From contig JAHLJT010002630.1 of the NCBI GenBank assembly GCA_031308135.1, positions 102,857,750 to 102,921,749 on the forward strand: a DNA stretch of 64,000 nucleotides. Reading direction: 5' to 3'. Source of the DNA: Acheta domesticus (Eukaryota; Arthropoda; Insecta; Orthoptera; Gryllidae). Shown in pieces: positions 22,012 through 33,059 of the stretch (positions are counted from its first letter, which is position 1; the number at the start of each line of letters is the position of its first letter). Both the position numbers and the translations under genes were made by a program. The notes below the pieces were generated by a model, which was not told where the DNA came from, did not search any database, and worked only from the letters and a program-made list of their open reading frames with translations.

Positions 22012-23566
22012 TAGTGTGCTACAGAATGGCACAGACCTTCCCGTATTAGTTTTCTATTTTCCTGGGTCTTCGCTAGCTATTCGGAATTGCCACATACTCT
22101 TTCTTGCCCTGCTACCATCTATTATCGCCAAAAGTACATTTTTTTGTCATTTTCTTAATTTTTCGGTTTCCTATTGGTAGAACAGAAACATTAATTTTAG
22201 AATATTAAAGAACACAAAAACCTAGCCGTAAATGGCAATTTTCTTTTAAAAATTATGTGCCGTTTAAGAGAAAATGGCGTTTTAGCACTTCTAAAAATGC
22301 GAAATTTGAAGCTCATTTTCACAGAAAATTTTTGAGTTTTCAAAATACTTTATTTGAAGTTATTTGAAGCACATACACTCACAAATATAATCATCTTTAC
22401 AAATTTCGGATAATGTGCATATTAAAGATGTGAGAGATCTTTTCGAAAAATTTACATTTATATAATTTTGAAAAAAACAAAAAAAACTCAAAATAAACTT
22501 CACGCTATACTAATGAGTGTAATTAGCACTATCCGTTACAAAAGTTTCAAGAAAAAAATTGCAGCCATATACGAGAAAATGACGTTTGAGCATTTCTGAA
22601 ATTGCCGAAATTTGAGCTACTTTTCACAGAAAACGGTAGTGTTTTCGAGAAACTTTACTTGACATTATTTAAAGCATTTATATTCGTAAATATAATAATG
22701 TAAAAAAATCGCCGATAATGTAAGTATTAACGACGTGAGAGACAAGTAAAACAAATTACATTTTGGTAATTTTTGAAAAAACCAACCGATAGACCAAAAT
22801 GGCTTTTATGTCATTGATAGAGTACATTTACCACTATCCCTACCAAAAGTTTAAAGAAAAAATTTGGAGCCGTTTTTGAGAAAATTTTGTTTTTGTAATT
22901 TTTTAAAATTGCACATATTGCACGCAATATTGCACGAAAACTACCAAAATTGTGAAAAAACATTTGCATTACCTTTATTAAAGAACTCAATATGCAGAAC
23001 AAATTTTATTTGAAGAAAAAATCTCTATCTTCAATTTTGTAGTTGGAGAAAGACGCCGAAAAAGATTCAAACTTTCACAATTTTCGAAAATTCAGAACTG
23101 TACGTGAAAATCGGACCTATGCCATGTTAAAAAGTGTATTTTCCTCTATTCATACAAGAAATTTAAAGAAAAAAATTGGAGCCGTTTTTGAGAAAATGTT
23201 GAAAATCCCCGGGGGCTTCATATAAATTACCCCCAAATTTTAAAGAATCTTTTTCAAAATCACAAAGATTCGACTGGAATCAGATCGACTGGGGAATATC
23301 AATTTTGAAGACGGACAGACGGACGGAATGCCGTCAATCGATTTTTAAGTATAAAGAAGCAACAAATCATGGATTTTGATCACACCACGAGATAGAGGAT
23401 TTTTTTTTCTTAATTTAGCAACTGGTTTTATCCACTTATTCGTTTTCACGGCCCGGCAATTATTTTTTTCCGCCGAAAATTGGCCATTTTTTCGCGCAGC
23501 ATGACATAACTTTCCCTATACTACGTATATCACTCCGTGTATACGTACGTATACGGGAAAGTAAAA
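22012..23566 (+). mobile_element. Family M element, long copy E
   Basis: About 1.55 kb, colinear with copy D. Head CTAGTGTGCTACAGAATGGC; subterminal CAGACCTTCCCGTATTAG; interior modules containing GTGAGAGATCTTTT and GTGAGAGACAAGT; RGAC tract GACGGACAGACGGACGG (about 23312-23328); CGCAGCATGACATAAC; terminal hairpin ACTTTCCC...GGGAAAGT ending at about 23564. No coding capacity. Confidence 0.87.
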
Positions 23567-23574
23567 AGGCTAAC

Positions 23575-24124
23575 ATGCACTAATGGGTTAAGGACTTGAC
23601 GGAATTTTGAATCGCGCGTCCAATTATTTGCAGATGGCTGTATAATCTATCGTGTCATTAAATCAAACCTGGATTTCAAACATTTGCAAGCAGATTTGAA
23701 CGAAATAGAATACTGGGGAATCTCCAATAAAATGAAAATTATTTTTCTAAAAGCCAAGCCTATACGTTTTTGCGGGACTCGCAGTTATCCCCTTTGTCTT
23801 TGCGATTTGGCTCTGACGTAATACTTCAGGTCTCATGCAGTAATTATTTGGAAGGTCTCTTGGATACAAACCTCAGCTGGGATGAGCATGTAAATTACGT
23901 ACTGGGAAAAGGTGGAGACGTATACAAGCGCGTACGTAAAAAAATTCTCCAAAAAGCGTTAGCTTACACGTCTCTTACTCGCTCTACTTTAGAATACGGA
24001 GTGGCTTGCAGGGACCCTTAGTTAAAGGCTCAAAGACGCAGTGTAGATAAAATTCAAAAGCGGGCAGAAAAACTCTCATTCGGAAAACAAATCTCGTTGG
24101 ATGGTTTGATTTGGGAACCTTGGC
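23575..24124 (+). pseudogene. LINE reverse transcriptase fragment
   Basis: Plus-strand fragment of a CR1/Jockey-like reverse transcriptase. It starts at the catalytic-motif region, read as LFADGCIIYRVI, with G in place of the second catalytic aspartate. It continues through DLNEIEYWGISNKMK, YLEGLLDTNLSWDEHVNYVL, SLTRSTLEYGVA and KIQKRAEKLSFGKQISLDGLIWEP. The family normally continues with LAQRRKxARxC, but here sequence stops abruptly at the AT-rich repeat beginning at 24125. It contains frameshifts and a stop at 24019-24021. The element is different from the two Jockey copies, as judged by its RT phrases. Confidence 0.8.
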
Positions 24125-24421
24125 TGTATATTATGTTTGTATTATTGTATTTTTATTTCATGTTTGTATTCTTGTAAATTATTTCTGTTTCCATGTAAAT
24201 TATATTGCATGATGTTTGTATATTCTATACTATGTATATTGTATGCATAGTAATATTGTATCTACGTACTCGTCTATGTACTTGTACTCTATTGTATGTT
24301 GTTATTGTATTGTATTATTATTTATATTTTATTATTACTATTTATTTTCGTCTTACAGGTTTAATATATTTGTATGCTGTATTGTATTGCTTCTTTTGCT
24401 GTTTGTTGCAAAGTTTAATCG
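24125..24421 (+). repeat. AT-rich 297-bp repeat, left arm of an inverted pair
   Basis: From GTATATTATGTTTGTATT to GCTGTTTGTTGCAAAGTTTA. It is the reverse complement, with few differences, of 25770-26066. Both copies end at the same base on both sides, so this is a discrete unit, perhaps the 3' UTR of a LINE or a small AT-rich mobile element. The two overlapping plus frames here are low-complexity artefacts. Confidence 0.82.
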
Positions 24422-24598
24422 TCTCCTGTATTATTTCAGTAGTATACCTTTGGGTTCCGGCTCTCACACGCAACCAATCTTTACAAATGAGGGCTCTAAA
24501 GAAAGATAATTTCACGGAAACTTGACGAATTCCATTTTGACTTTAAAAATATGGATGATTTCTTTAAAAAAAACGCATCGAAATATTCATGTAAAATG
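24422..24598 (+). repeat. Interspersed repeat X, copy 2
   Basis: Matches 124-303. It begins exactly where the 297-bp AT-rich unit ends, so the 24421/24422 boundary is a real element junction. Confidence 0.75.
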
Positions 24599-24599
24599 C

Positions 24600-25769
24600 A
24601 ATCCGCATCACATGCCAACATATATCGGCAAATAACTCATAAACAAAGCGTTTTAGAGCCTTAATGAGTACAATTTTGAGGCCACAGGCCTCAAAGAAAC
24701 GTTTTTCACACCATAATCAGCAAGATGAGACATTCTCCGATCCATTCAATTAACTTTTCGGTTCCACGCTTCAGTACTATCAAGGCCACCTCAATATTTC
24801 AGCCCTTCCTGCTGGTAGCAATTTTTGGGGCGACACGCTTAGAAGGCTTAGATTCGTCAATCTTTATTTACGCTTTCTGTTAACACCGTAGTTTGTGCAG
24901 TCTGACGAGGTTTATTTGCATAATCATTAGTTCACGATTTGCTCTCCAGCAACAACTAGAAGTACTATTATAGTTGCTTGATACCAATACGTATGAAGAT
25001 TGTTTCTTATGCGTGTAGTGAAACTATTAAATTAACGTTTTTTTCACAGTCTATAAGTGCTGTGTACTTAATTGTGGAAGGATGTGGGTGTTTAGTGAAG
25101 AGTGAAGACTGTGTTTGTGCTTTACTTGTACCAATATTTTCGTTATCATCCGATGAAATTTTCAAGTCAACGGGTTCAGACACGTAGCTTTCTCAAAAGT
25201 AAAAAGCTAATATTTTTGTGACTATCACGAAAAACTAAAACCTAATTGACAAAAATATTGAATAATTACTTCAAATGTCTTTAAGTATGTGTTGGGAATT
25301 GTTCCAAGCAAATTCTCCATGATATTGAATCAATATTTATTGAACATTTCTTTTACACATTAATTGCATTGTTTTTTATTTTTATTTGTAGTTGTGTTGG
25401 TACATTGCAAGTTACCTTTATAGATTTTAAACAAATAAACACGTTTCGTTAACTACTTTCCCTCTTAGAATGAAAATAGAAGGATAGGGATGAGTGTGGG
25501 GTCTAACATGCGAGAGTTCTCGCACGGGTACGCAGAGGTAGTGGGGGAAAACTTGTGCTATGGCACAACACAAAAACAAACTTATTAAAGTAGCTAAAGT
25601 AAAATAGCTTGAAATAAATGGAAAACAAAATTCAAACTCGCTAGCCTACAATACTACGTGAATCAATTAAAAAACAAGTGAATTTGGCCTTGCCAAGTCT
25701 CGGCCGTGACGTAGCCAGTTGAGCCGAGTAGGACCACTAACATTGCGGAACCTTTTACAATGATAAAGC
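24600..25769. other. No recognisable gene
   Basis: Spacer between the two arms of the 297-bp inverted repeat. It contains one 69-codon frame (24978-25187) with no known motif. A few palindromic words such as GAGGCCACAGGCCTC near 24680 are present. Confidence 0.4.
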
Positions 25770-26066
25770 AAGATTAAACTTTGCAACAAACAGCAAAAGA
25801 AACAATACAATATAGTATACAAATATATTAAATCTGTAATACGAAAATAAATAGTAATAATAAAAATATAAATAATAATACAATACAATAACAATATACA
25901 ATAAAGTACAAGTACATAGACGAGTACGTAGATACAATATACTATGCATACAATATACATAGTATACAATATACAAAGATCATGCAATATAATTTACATG
26001 AAAACAGAAATAATTTACAAGAATACAAACATGAAATAAAAAGACAACAATACAAACATAATATAC
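25770..26066 (-). repeat. AT-rich 297-bp repeat, right arm of an inverted pair
   Basis: Reverse complement of 24125-24421. On the minus strand it lies directly downstream of a LINE C-terminus (26150-26535), which favours a LINE 3' UTR origin. The plus-strand copy, however, follows a different LINE fragment. Confidence 0.82.
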
Positions 26067-26149
26067 TGAAATGAACAGCGTTTCGGTGTCCAATTCTGAT
26101 TCAATTTATTTCTCATTCTGTGCTACTATTATTTTCTTAGCCAATGTTC

Positions 26150-26535
26150 CAATATCTTTTTAATATCTCTTTATGGATAGCAAGTTGGGAATTGCCACCA
26201 TTCTTATTTCCACACCATGCCTATGGCCACACCATGAGAGACGATGGCAGAGGACGCGGTTAGAGGTTGAGCTACAATCTCAAAAGGAGTCCTCAACCAT
26301 CGCGCACAATCGCAGAGCAAATGCACTTCAGTCTCTCCCATTCCACATTCGCAGTTGGGAGAAGATACAACGTTGATCAGTAGGATCCGCGACCGCTTAT
26401 AAGTTGAACTAATGCCCTTGAGGACTGAAAATGTCGAAACTCCTTACGTGATCTGACTGATGGCAGAAATGCATATGCATCTCTCCCTGTTGCTCCACTC
26501 TCCCATCTGTTCTGCCACACCGCCACTGCGTTTAC
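26150..26535 (-). pseudogene. LINE C-terminal fragment with zinc-knuckle region
   Basis: On the minus strand the sequence reads WQNRWESGATGRDAYAFLPS, then LVQLISGRG, then in another frame CECGMGETEVHLLCDC. This order (WQxxWxxSxxGRxxxxxxPSV, then HFxxxRxLxQLxSGHG, then a CxC...H...C knuckle) is typical of the C-terminal end of I/R1/Jockey-group LINE polyproteins. It is frameshifted, with no intact product. The element 3' end would be toward lower coordinates. Confidence 0.7.
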
Positions 26536-27065
26536 ATATACAGATTTTAAATCTATTACGATCTTTAATCTATTCAGAATTGTGCCGTTCAGATCATCAT
26601 ATATATTATTAGTGTAAGGCAGTTTGGATTTAGAACTACTACGGATAAATTACGCGACCGATTTCGCTCGGGAAGCATTTTTCTTGAAGCTCTTTTTTCA
26701 TTGTGTCGGCCCTGGGAATAACTTTTTAAATTCTTTTATTATAACAATAAATATTTGCAATAAAATGAGCAGACGGGCAATAAGTGCGATTCGATGGTGA
26801 TCACTGATTCTCTTCAGAATCGATTCTTGAATCGATGGGAACAGCGGCATGAGAAAGCATGGCCGGCCCGGCCAGAGAGCAGCGTTACGCGGCGTGAAGC
26901 AAATATGACGTTGCACATTGGGACGAAAACTTATTGTACCGTGGCAGCATGCTTCAATACTTCGTAAATTCAAAGTATGTACGGATGAATTCACTTAGAA
27001 TTTCATGTTTTGTATTACCAGTTTCACATTATATTTAACCATTTACTATTTCATGTTTTAAAACA
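26536..27065. other. No recognisable gene
   Basis: Mixed-composition spacer. A 98-codon minus frame at 26698-26994 has no motif I know. Near 26800-26840 GAATCGATTC/GATTCTTGAATCGAT words form a small palindromic cluster. Confidence 0.4.
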
Positions 27066-28234
27066 TTGCAGTTGCTGAATATTTTCAGCAGCTTGCAAAA
27101 GCCACGAAAAATCTATTCGAGCGTGGCAATGAGCTTTGAAATTTGTGAATCCAAAATAGGTAGGAAAGGTACGTATTAATACAATTGGGATTTTAGGTGT
27201 TATGGGTTTTATGTGTTACGTTCGCGCCTAACCAAACCTAACATAACCTAATTTCTTCAGTTGTATTTGTACAAGTAAATTTGTTTCAACTACGAAACCA
27301 AACTAATGTAAATAATTTATTCAAAGGAGTAACTGTGTTTCATTCCTTTTTTATAAAGATAAAAAGTAACTTACTGTATCCATAAATGTGCTTTTTGCAC
27401 TATTTCCCCCCTTGATTTATTCTGTTGATTATGTGCATTTATTGCAATATTTTTTTCTTGATTGATTGGTTTTATTGATCTTTATTACATTAACATTTTC
27501 AGCTGTTGTCCATGTGAATTGGTTTCATCTACCAAACTTAACTAAAACATGTCTGTGCTGCAATAACGTTATATCCAGTAGCCTTACTATATAACTGAAT
27601 TGTTATGATGTGTAATTTGTAGATTGATTGGCATATACTGGCATATATCTAGATATATTGGCATATATCTAGATAGATTGGCGTATACTGATATTGATGA
27701 ATTATTTTCAGCAAGCAAAGCTAGGCCACTGACAAATTGTTTGTGTGGGAGTGTAGTATAACTTTTTTCAGCATTACATTTTTAAAGAAAAGAAAAATAG
27801 TAATTTACTTTACCCATAAGTGTATTTCTTTTAATATTTTCTCTGATCAATACTGAAAATTACTAATAAATTAAAAAATATCACAATGCTGTAATATTGT
27901 TAGTGCTAATAATTTGTTAATATACAACTGGATTATTATGGTTGATCATTTGTAGATATATTCTATCTACAATGTAGTATCATTTGTAGAATTTGTATAT
28001 TGATGTTGATGAATTATTTTTCAGCGACTTGCAAGGTCACTGACTAATTATTTATGTGTGGCTGTTTGTGGAGCTTTGAAATTTGGAAGTTCAAAAGTAC
28101 GCGTTAATTAATGAATGAAATGATATAAAATTGTGTGTTATGATACAGTATATCATCATTGCTACAGTAACCTTTGACACAAGTTTATTGTTAGGACATA
28201 ACTGAGTTGATATGATTTGTAATTTGTAGCTACA
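27066..28234 (+). repeat. Diverged threefold repeat upstream of the Helitron fragment
   Basis: Three related modules occur in direct orientation. One motif (ATTTTCAGC-(A)-CTTGCAA...GAGCTTTGAAATTTG) is clearest at about 27075-27150 and 28015-28090 and weaker at 27705-27760. A second motif (ATAACTG-A/G-TT..ATGAT-TGTAATTTGTAG) occurs at about 27590-27630, 27925-27955 and 28200-28230. Between them, 27620-27690 is a short tandem of ATTGGCATATATCTAGATA. The last module ends directly at the Helitron ATG at 28235. Confidence 0.6.
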
Positions 28235-29425
28235 ATGGCATGTAAGAGGCGTTTGACTTTGAAAAGCTAACGTAAAAAAAGGAAGAAAGATCAAAACAAC
28301 AGAAACAGTCCTCCACGCCAAGTTAATGTTGTCAGATGATCAGGGGAAGCAGATGTAGCAGTCTACAAATTAGTATACATAGTACAGCCAAACCGTAGTG
28401 TGAACAGGAAGGGTATGATGCACCAAACACAGAACATGATGCACCAAAACGATAAAGATGTTCAGAAAGTTTATTTTGAAGAAATGTCTGTATTTTTTGA
28501 GTGCTTTAACTAGAGACATTTTGCCTCCGAAAAAGCACAAGGCGGGTTTATTAAGCCAAGCAAAATCTGATATTGTTTCCCCTATTGAGGTTCCTGAACT
28601 CCTAGGAAAATTAATTACAAAAAATGATGAAAGATCAAAACATTACTTGAGTAATATTAGAAGTTATTTGTACTAATGTCCTAGCATTTGTCTCTGTGCA
28701 AGCAAATCTTTTAACATTTAAAAACCATAGGCCGTACTGTTACGCATTCAAGGGCATATATACCATTCAGTGATAACTGTACATCTCAATAATGTCAACC
28801 CTTTAAAGTATGCAAATCTCTCTTTATTCGAGACTCGGACAATTCTTTACAGTTCAGAATAAATCAAGTTAGTAATAACGAATGCGAAGCAGATTTAATA
28901 TTATTGATGCACAGGCTTCTCAATGTCAATCCGTATACCCAATTGTTTCAACATAAAGTTGATGTGAAACAAATTTGAAACAAACCTATTCTCATTCTGT
29001 TCCTATTTACCATCTCATTTTTTCTGCGGAATACTTTTGATAAATGACATTACGATCTATCAACAACTGTAGAAATTGCTTCTGTATTTCTAAGTGACGA
29101 TAGAGGTCCCTCCAACAATATTTCTTTCACAATTCATTCTGAAGTATTTGGTCATCGAATAAAAATAATATCTGCTCTCGACTCCGATACTGAACCCATT
29201 TCTTATCCATTACTTTTTGTACATAGAGAATCATTGCGGAAGCTTTGAATGAGTCTTGATTCTGTCCATACAACTTTGGTTTGTAATGTTGTTACTCAGT
29301 TGCAGTACTATTCTTATCGCTTAGCAATAAGAGGTGGTTTCAGCCCTTTGCCCAGTTTTGGAAGACTGTTCCAACAATATGTTGTAGATTCTTACATCAA
29401 AATTTTATCAAAAACAAAATAAACA
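28235..29425 (+). pseudogene. Helitron replicase-helicase, N-terminal part, decayed
   Basis: Fragment of the rolling-circle transposon protein, covering the N-terminal Helitron_like_N region. It begins MACKRRLTLKS then a stop, followed by a basic stretch. The 28458-28676 frame contains KKHKAGLLSQAKSDIVSPIE and SKHYLSNIRSY. Further on, in changing frames: a GxIYH-type phrase (GHIYHSVITVHLNNVNPLKY, about 28750-28810), a DDRGPP phrase (about 29097) and the diagnostic YYSYRLAIRGGFSPLPSFGR followed by LFQQYVVDSYIK (about 29308-29403). These follow the order of known Helitron proteins. Multiple stops and frameshifts are present. The Rep catalytic HUH motif and helicase domain were not found, so the 3' part is missing. 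Confidence 0.85.
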
Positions 29426-30510
29426 AAATATTTAGCATCCCTTATAACCTTTTAGATGCAAAATAATTCTGTATGGTGTTGAATTCCATTATATTCTTAA
29501 GTGTTCTCCGAAAATAATAAAATATGATGTGTAGAACAGTAATTGTGAATAGTTAAATAATTGAGTAATGTTGAGTAATGTTTATTTAATATCTTGCATC
29601 TTCATGCATTTTGAGGAATATTAGTTAACATTTCACTTAAAAAACCAACATAGGCTCTTGCTTCTCTAGAGGAAACAAACATTTTTCCAGCTTGAAATTG
29701 AGTTGTTTCTGTGCCATTTCAGATAATCTCTCTTAATATTAATACCATGCATACATACATTACAATAAAGAGGGAATGATTTAAACAGATTACAATATCG
29801 CGCATGGAACTACAAAATGTATCCCCCCTAAGAACTACATTGTACATTGCAGAGCTAAAAAAGTGTATGACCTGCAATTGTCTCAAGTTAGATTTAATTT
29901 TATAAAATTAAGAGGAAAAATATTGTTTTGGGAATACTATATTTTAGAGGATAGACGGTCCAGAGAGCTTAGACATTGGATGTGTTATTGTATCAATATA
30001 AATTTCAATACTTGCGTTGGTTACATTTTCCACTTTGATGTGCAACGTATCATGTACCGGTAAACTGAAATTGAAGTTTTATAATACATTTATTCATGTT
30101 TTAAACTGAATGGATTTAAAAAGTGGTTTCACATGGATTTTATTCATAATTGCATAAGTTACGTTTTAACAATGAATACAATCACTTTAATGTAGTGGAA
30201 AAATAATAATGATTCACGTTCATTCATTACCATATATGTATGGTATATCGTAACAAATTCTTTACACGTAAAATTTTAATCACTCAAATAAATATAACTC
30301 ACGTAAAATTTAATCACTCACGGAAAATTTAATCACTCATATCTAATATATCAAGAAATTGTTTAAAAACCATATGATAAAAGTACTGTCATTGAATTGC
30401 AAAGTCATTTTTTAAATTTTGTAAACCTTTCAATCCTTCATCTGAAAAACCTGCTTACTTTTGCAAGCTTCTTTTCTTTACCTGATCGCTTACGGAATGG
30501 AGAAAAAGGA
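29426..30510. other. AT-rich spacer with small tandem words
   Basis: No gene is recognised. 30268-30345 contains three close copies of ACGTAAAATTTAATCACTCA-like sequence. The 66-codon frame at 29863-30063 has no known motif. Confidence 0.45.
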
Positions 30511-30516
30511 AACCGC

Positions 30517-33000
30517 TCATTTAATGAGCGGGTATACCTCTAGTATACAATAAGTCTGTTTGATCTGATATAATATCCAGTTGCCGCAAGCTGAACAGAT
30601 AGGTCCAGAGCTAGCTCCCCGGCCAACACTTGTATTACCAATGTTGCTGCAGTGCGATACGCTCCTGTAATTGCCAACAGTGCTGCTCTCTGTCCAATTC
30701 CCGCCTAATAAGAACCTTATGGCTTTCGTGCGCCCATGCCAAATCACAACATGTAACAATTCGAGTAAATGTTGCTTTGTATAGAATTTCCCATGTGCTT
30801 TTCCTCATTACGCCCATAGATACATCAATTCTTCGAATTTTCATCAATAATGATTTGGCTTTTACACACGCCCTAGACAAGTGTGCAATTAACTTTAGTT
30901 GTGGATCAATGTGCACTCCCAAATAAGTCTAACTGTGTGACTTTAAGCTTGCCATCCTTATACCGTATCACACGCTGCATATTCTTTGAACGGTGCTTTT
31001 TTCCAGGAGCTGTTTTTATCAGGTTAGTTATAACTATAAAGTTAGCCTAGCTGCATCGCACCAGGTGGATACCAACTGTACAGTTACATTTGATTTCTCT
31101 TGTGCATCAGCCCCTGATCCACCTCTGATGACCAGGGAAGGTCGTCGGCGTAGGCAGTTGCCTTTACATGTATGTTTTCAAGTAGCCGTAACAGGCTATC
31201 CATTATTGTGCTCCAGAAACCTGGCACTGAATTAATTCCCTGCGGGCAACCTTTATTCAAATGATGTTCCACGTGTGCACCGGCCTCACTGGTAAATGCT
31301 CTTCTTTCCTTGAAGAAGCTTTGGTGCATATAATAAAGGTTTTGGGTATATGTCATTCCTGCCATAATTGCTTCCACAGGAGGACCCCCCCCCCCCAAGT
31401 ATTATAAAGAACATCCTTTTTTTCAATGAATACAGACAGGGTGTATTTCTGGCCTTCATCATATCTCAGCTTGTCAAGAAGATACATTGACAGCATCTTC
31501 GGTAGACAGTTTTTATCCAAACCCAAACTGTGAGACGGAGAAGCCACCCCAGGCGACTATCCACACCTGCAATCTCCGTATAGACTTTTTATCTAGTATT
31601 TATCCTAGAACGGGCAAGGGAGACACAGGTAAATAAGATTTAGGATCGGTGGTTAGTGGATCTGTTTTCTTCCTTAGTAGGGCAACTTTGGAAACTTCCT
31701 TAGTAGGGCAACTAGTATTTAACCTAGAATGGGCAAGGGAGACAGAGGTCAATAAAATTTAGGATCGGTGGTTAGTGGATCTGTTTTCTTCCGTAGTAGG
31801 GACTTTGGCTATCTTCCATTTATCAGGAAAACAACCGGATCTCAGCCATCTATTGTTCAACCCCAGCAACATTTCTCGTTTAAATGGAAGAGCCACCCTG
31901 ATCATCTCCGCGTAAACTCCACCAATGCCAAGCGCTCTACCCATTCTAAGTCCAGCGACAGTACCTTCTGGTTCTTTCATTGAGATGTCACCAATGGATT
32001 CTCCATCAAAGCTCTCTTCCATCTGATTTCAAAGTTCTGCTTTCTCCATATTATCTTCCGTCGGGTTGTCCCGTGCCAAGAGTAATTTTAGCAGTACTTA
32101 GTAAGTTTATTTTTAAGTTCTTGTACCCACAACTCCCACTTTATAGTGGAAAATGACTCAGTAACCATGCCTTTCTCAACCGCTATTTTGTAAGGTACTC
32201 CCATAGGTCCGTCTCAGTGGCTTTGGTAACGTATCTCTTCCAAGACTGTCTTTTCACATCTCTGATTTTCCTAGTCTCTTTAAGTTTGTACCTTGTAGCC
32301 TCAATTAGAACTATTTCTGTGAGATCACTCATTCCTCTTTTGTGCCGTTTATATCTTCGTTTAAGCCGACGTGCTGTCTTTATCATATTGGTGAGTTCAT
32401 GAGATCACCAGCTAGCTCCCTTCGCCCTGAGAACAGGACCACGAGGAATAGTTCTTTCAGCAGCTGCTTCTATGCATTCTGTTACTTGTACTACACTCTC
32501 ATCAATAGACACTCAGAGTAGTCCACTTTGGCAGCCTCTTGTGGTATTGCTTGTTGGAATTTAGCCCGGTTTGCTTTCCTAATTCGAAATTTATTTAGGT
32601 TCTCAGTATCATCTACCAGCGTGTTGTTTCTGTATTCCAAACGTGTAGCGTTATGGTCACTATTGATCATTTGGTCTCGAACTCTCCAACGCCGAACCCG
32701 GGATATTGAGGCATCGTTAGCAATTGTATCATCAATATGTGATCCACTTTCCATTCGGGTTGCTCCACTCTGGAGGGTTCGACTAAATGTTTGCTACTGA
32801 CATGGTTCATTGGCTAAATAAAGACCGTGTCTTATTATCAATCCTAGGACATTATCACCACGACTACACGACGTCGTGTTGCTCACCAAACCATTCTTAA
32901 GCTCTGGCATTGGCATCCATACCAGCTATAATTGGAGTTGTTCAACGTGTCACTCTGAAGATCAGGACGTTCAACAGAAGTAGTGGGCGCCAGATCTGCT
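30517..33000 (-). pseudogene. R1-clade LINE, endonuclease and reverse transcriptase, decayed
   Basis: Minus-strand remnant of an R1-like non-LTR retrotransposon, read from about 33000 down to 30517. In order: endonuclease piece with AGMDANA (about 32925) and SDHNAT (32491-32754 frame); linker KRYVTKATETDLWEYL (about 32190); RT N-terminal piece (GRALGIGGVYAEMIR, about 31930); RT block with KGCPQG (about 31245) and the catalytic AYADDL (about 31150); thumb LGVHIDPQLKLIAHLSRACV (about 30915); and the C-terminus (REQHCWQLQERIALQQHW) down to 30517. GCPQG plus AYADDL favours R1/TRAS over Jockey. Frames change at least six times and two insertions disrupt the protein (a tandem duplication at 31593-31819 and a poly-C run near 31387). 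It is not functional. Confidence 0.85.
31593..31819 (-). repeat. 119-bp tandem duplication inside the R1-like LINE
   Basis: CTAGTATTTATCCTAGAACG at 31593 recurs as CTAGTATTTAACCTAGAATG at 31712, and the copies stay colinear through GGATCTGTTTTCTTCC. They differ at several positions, so the duplication is not very recent. It breaks the reverse transcriptase reading frame. Confidence 0.85.
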
Positions 33001-33059
33001 TTGGTGAACTTACAAGATTTTTCCATTAATTACAATTTGTTCTCCTTAGTAAGTTCTTT

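Noticed and set aside
24205..24525. Two overlapping frames rich in Tyr, Leu and Cys
   Set aside because: They lie in the AT-rich 297-bp repeat, and the inverted copy shows the same frames on the other strand; low-complexity composition explains them.
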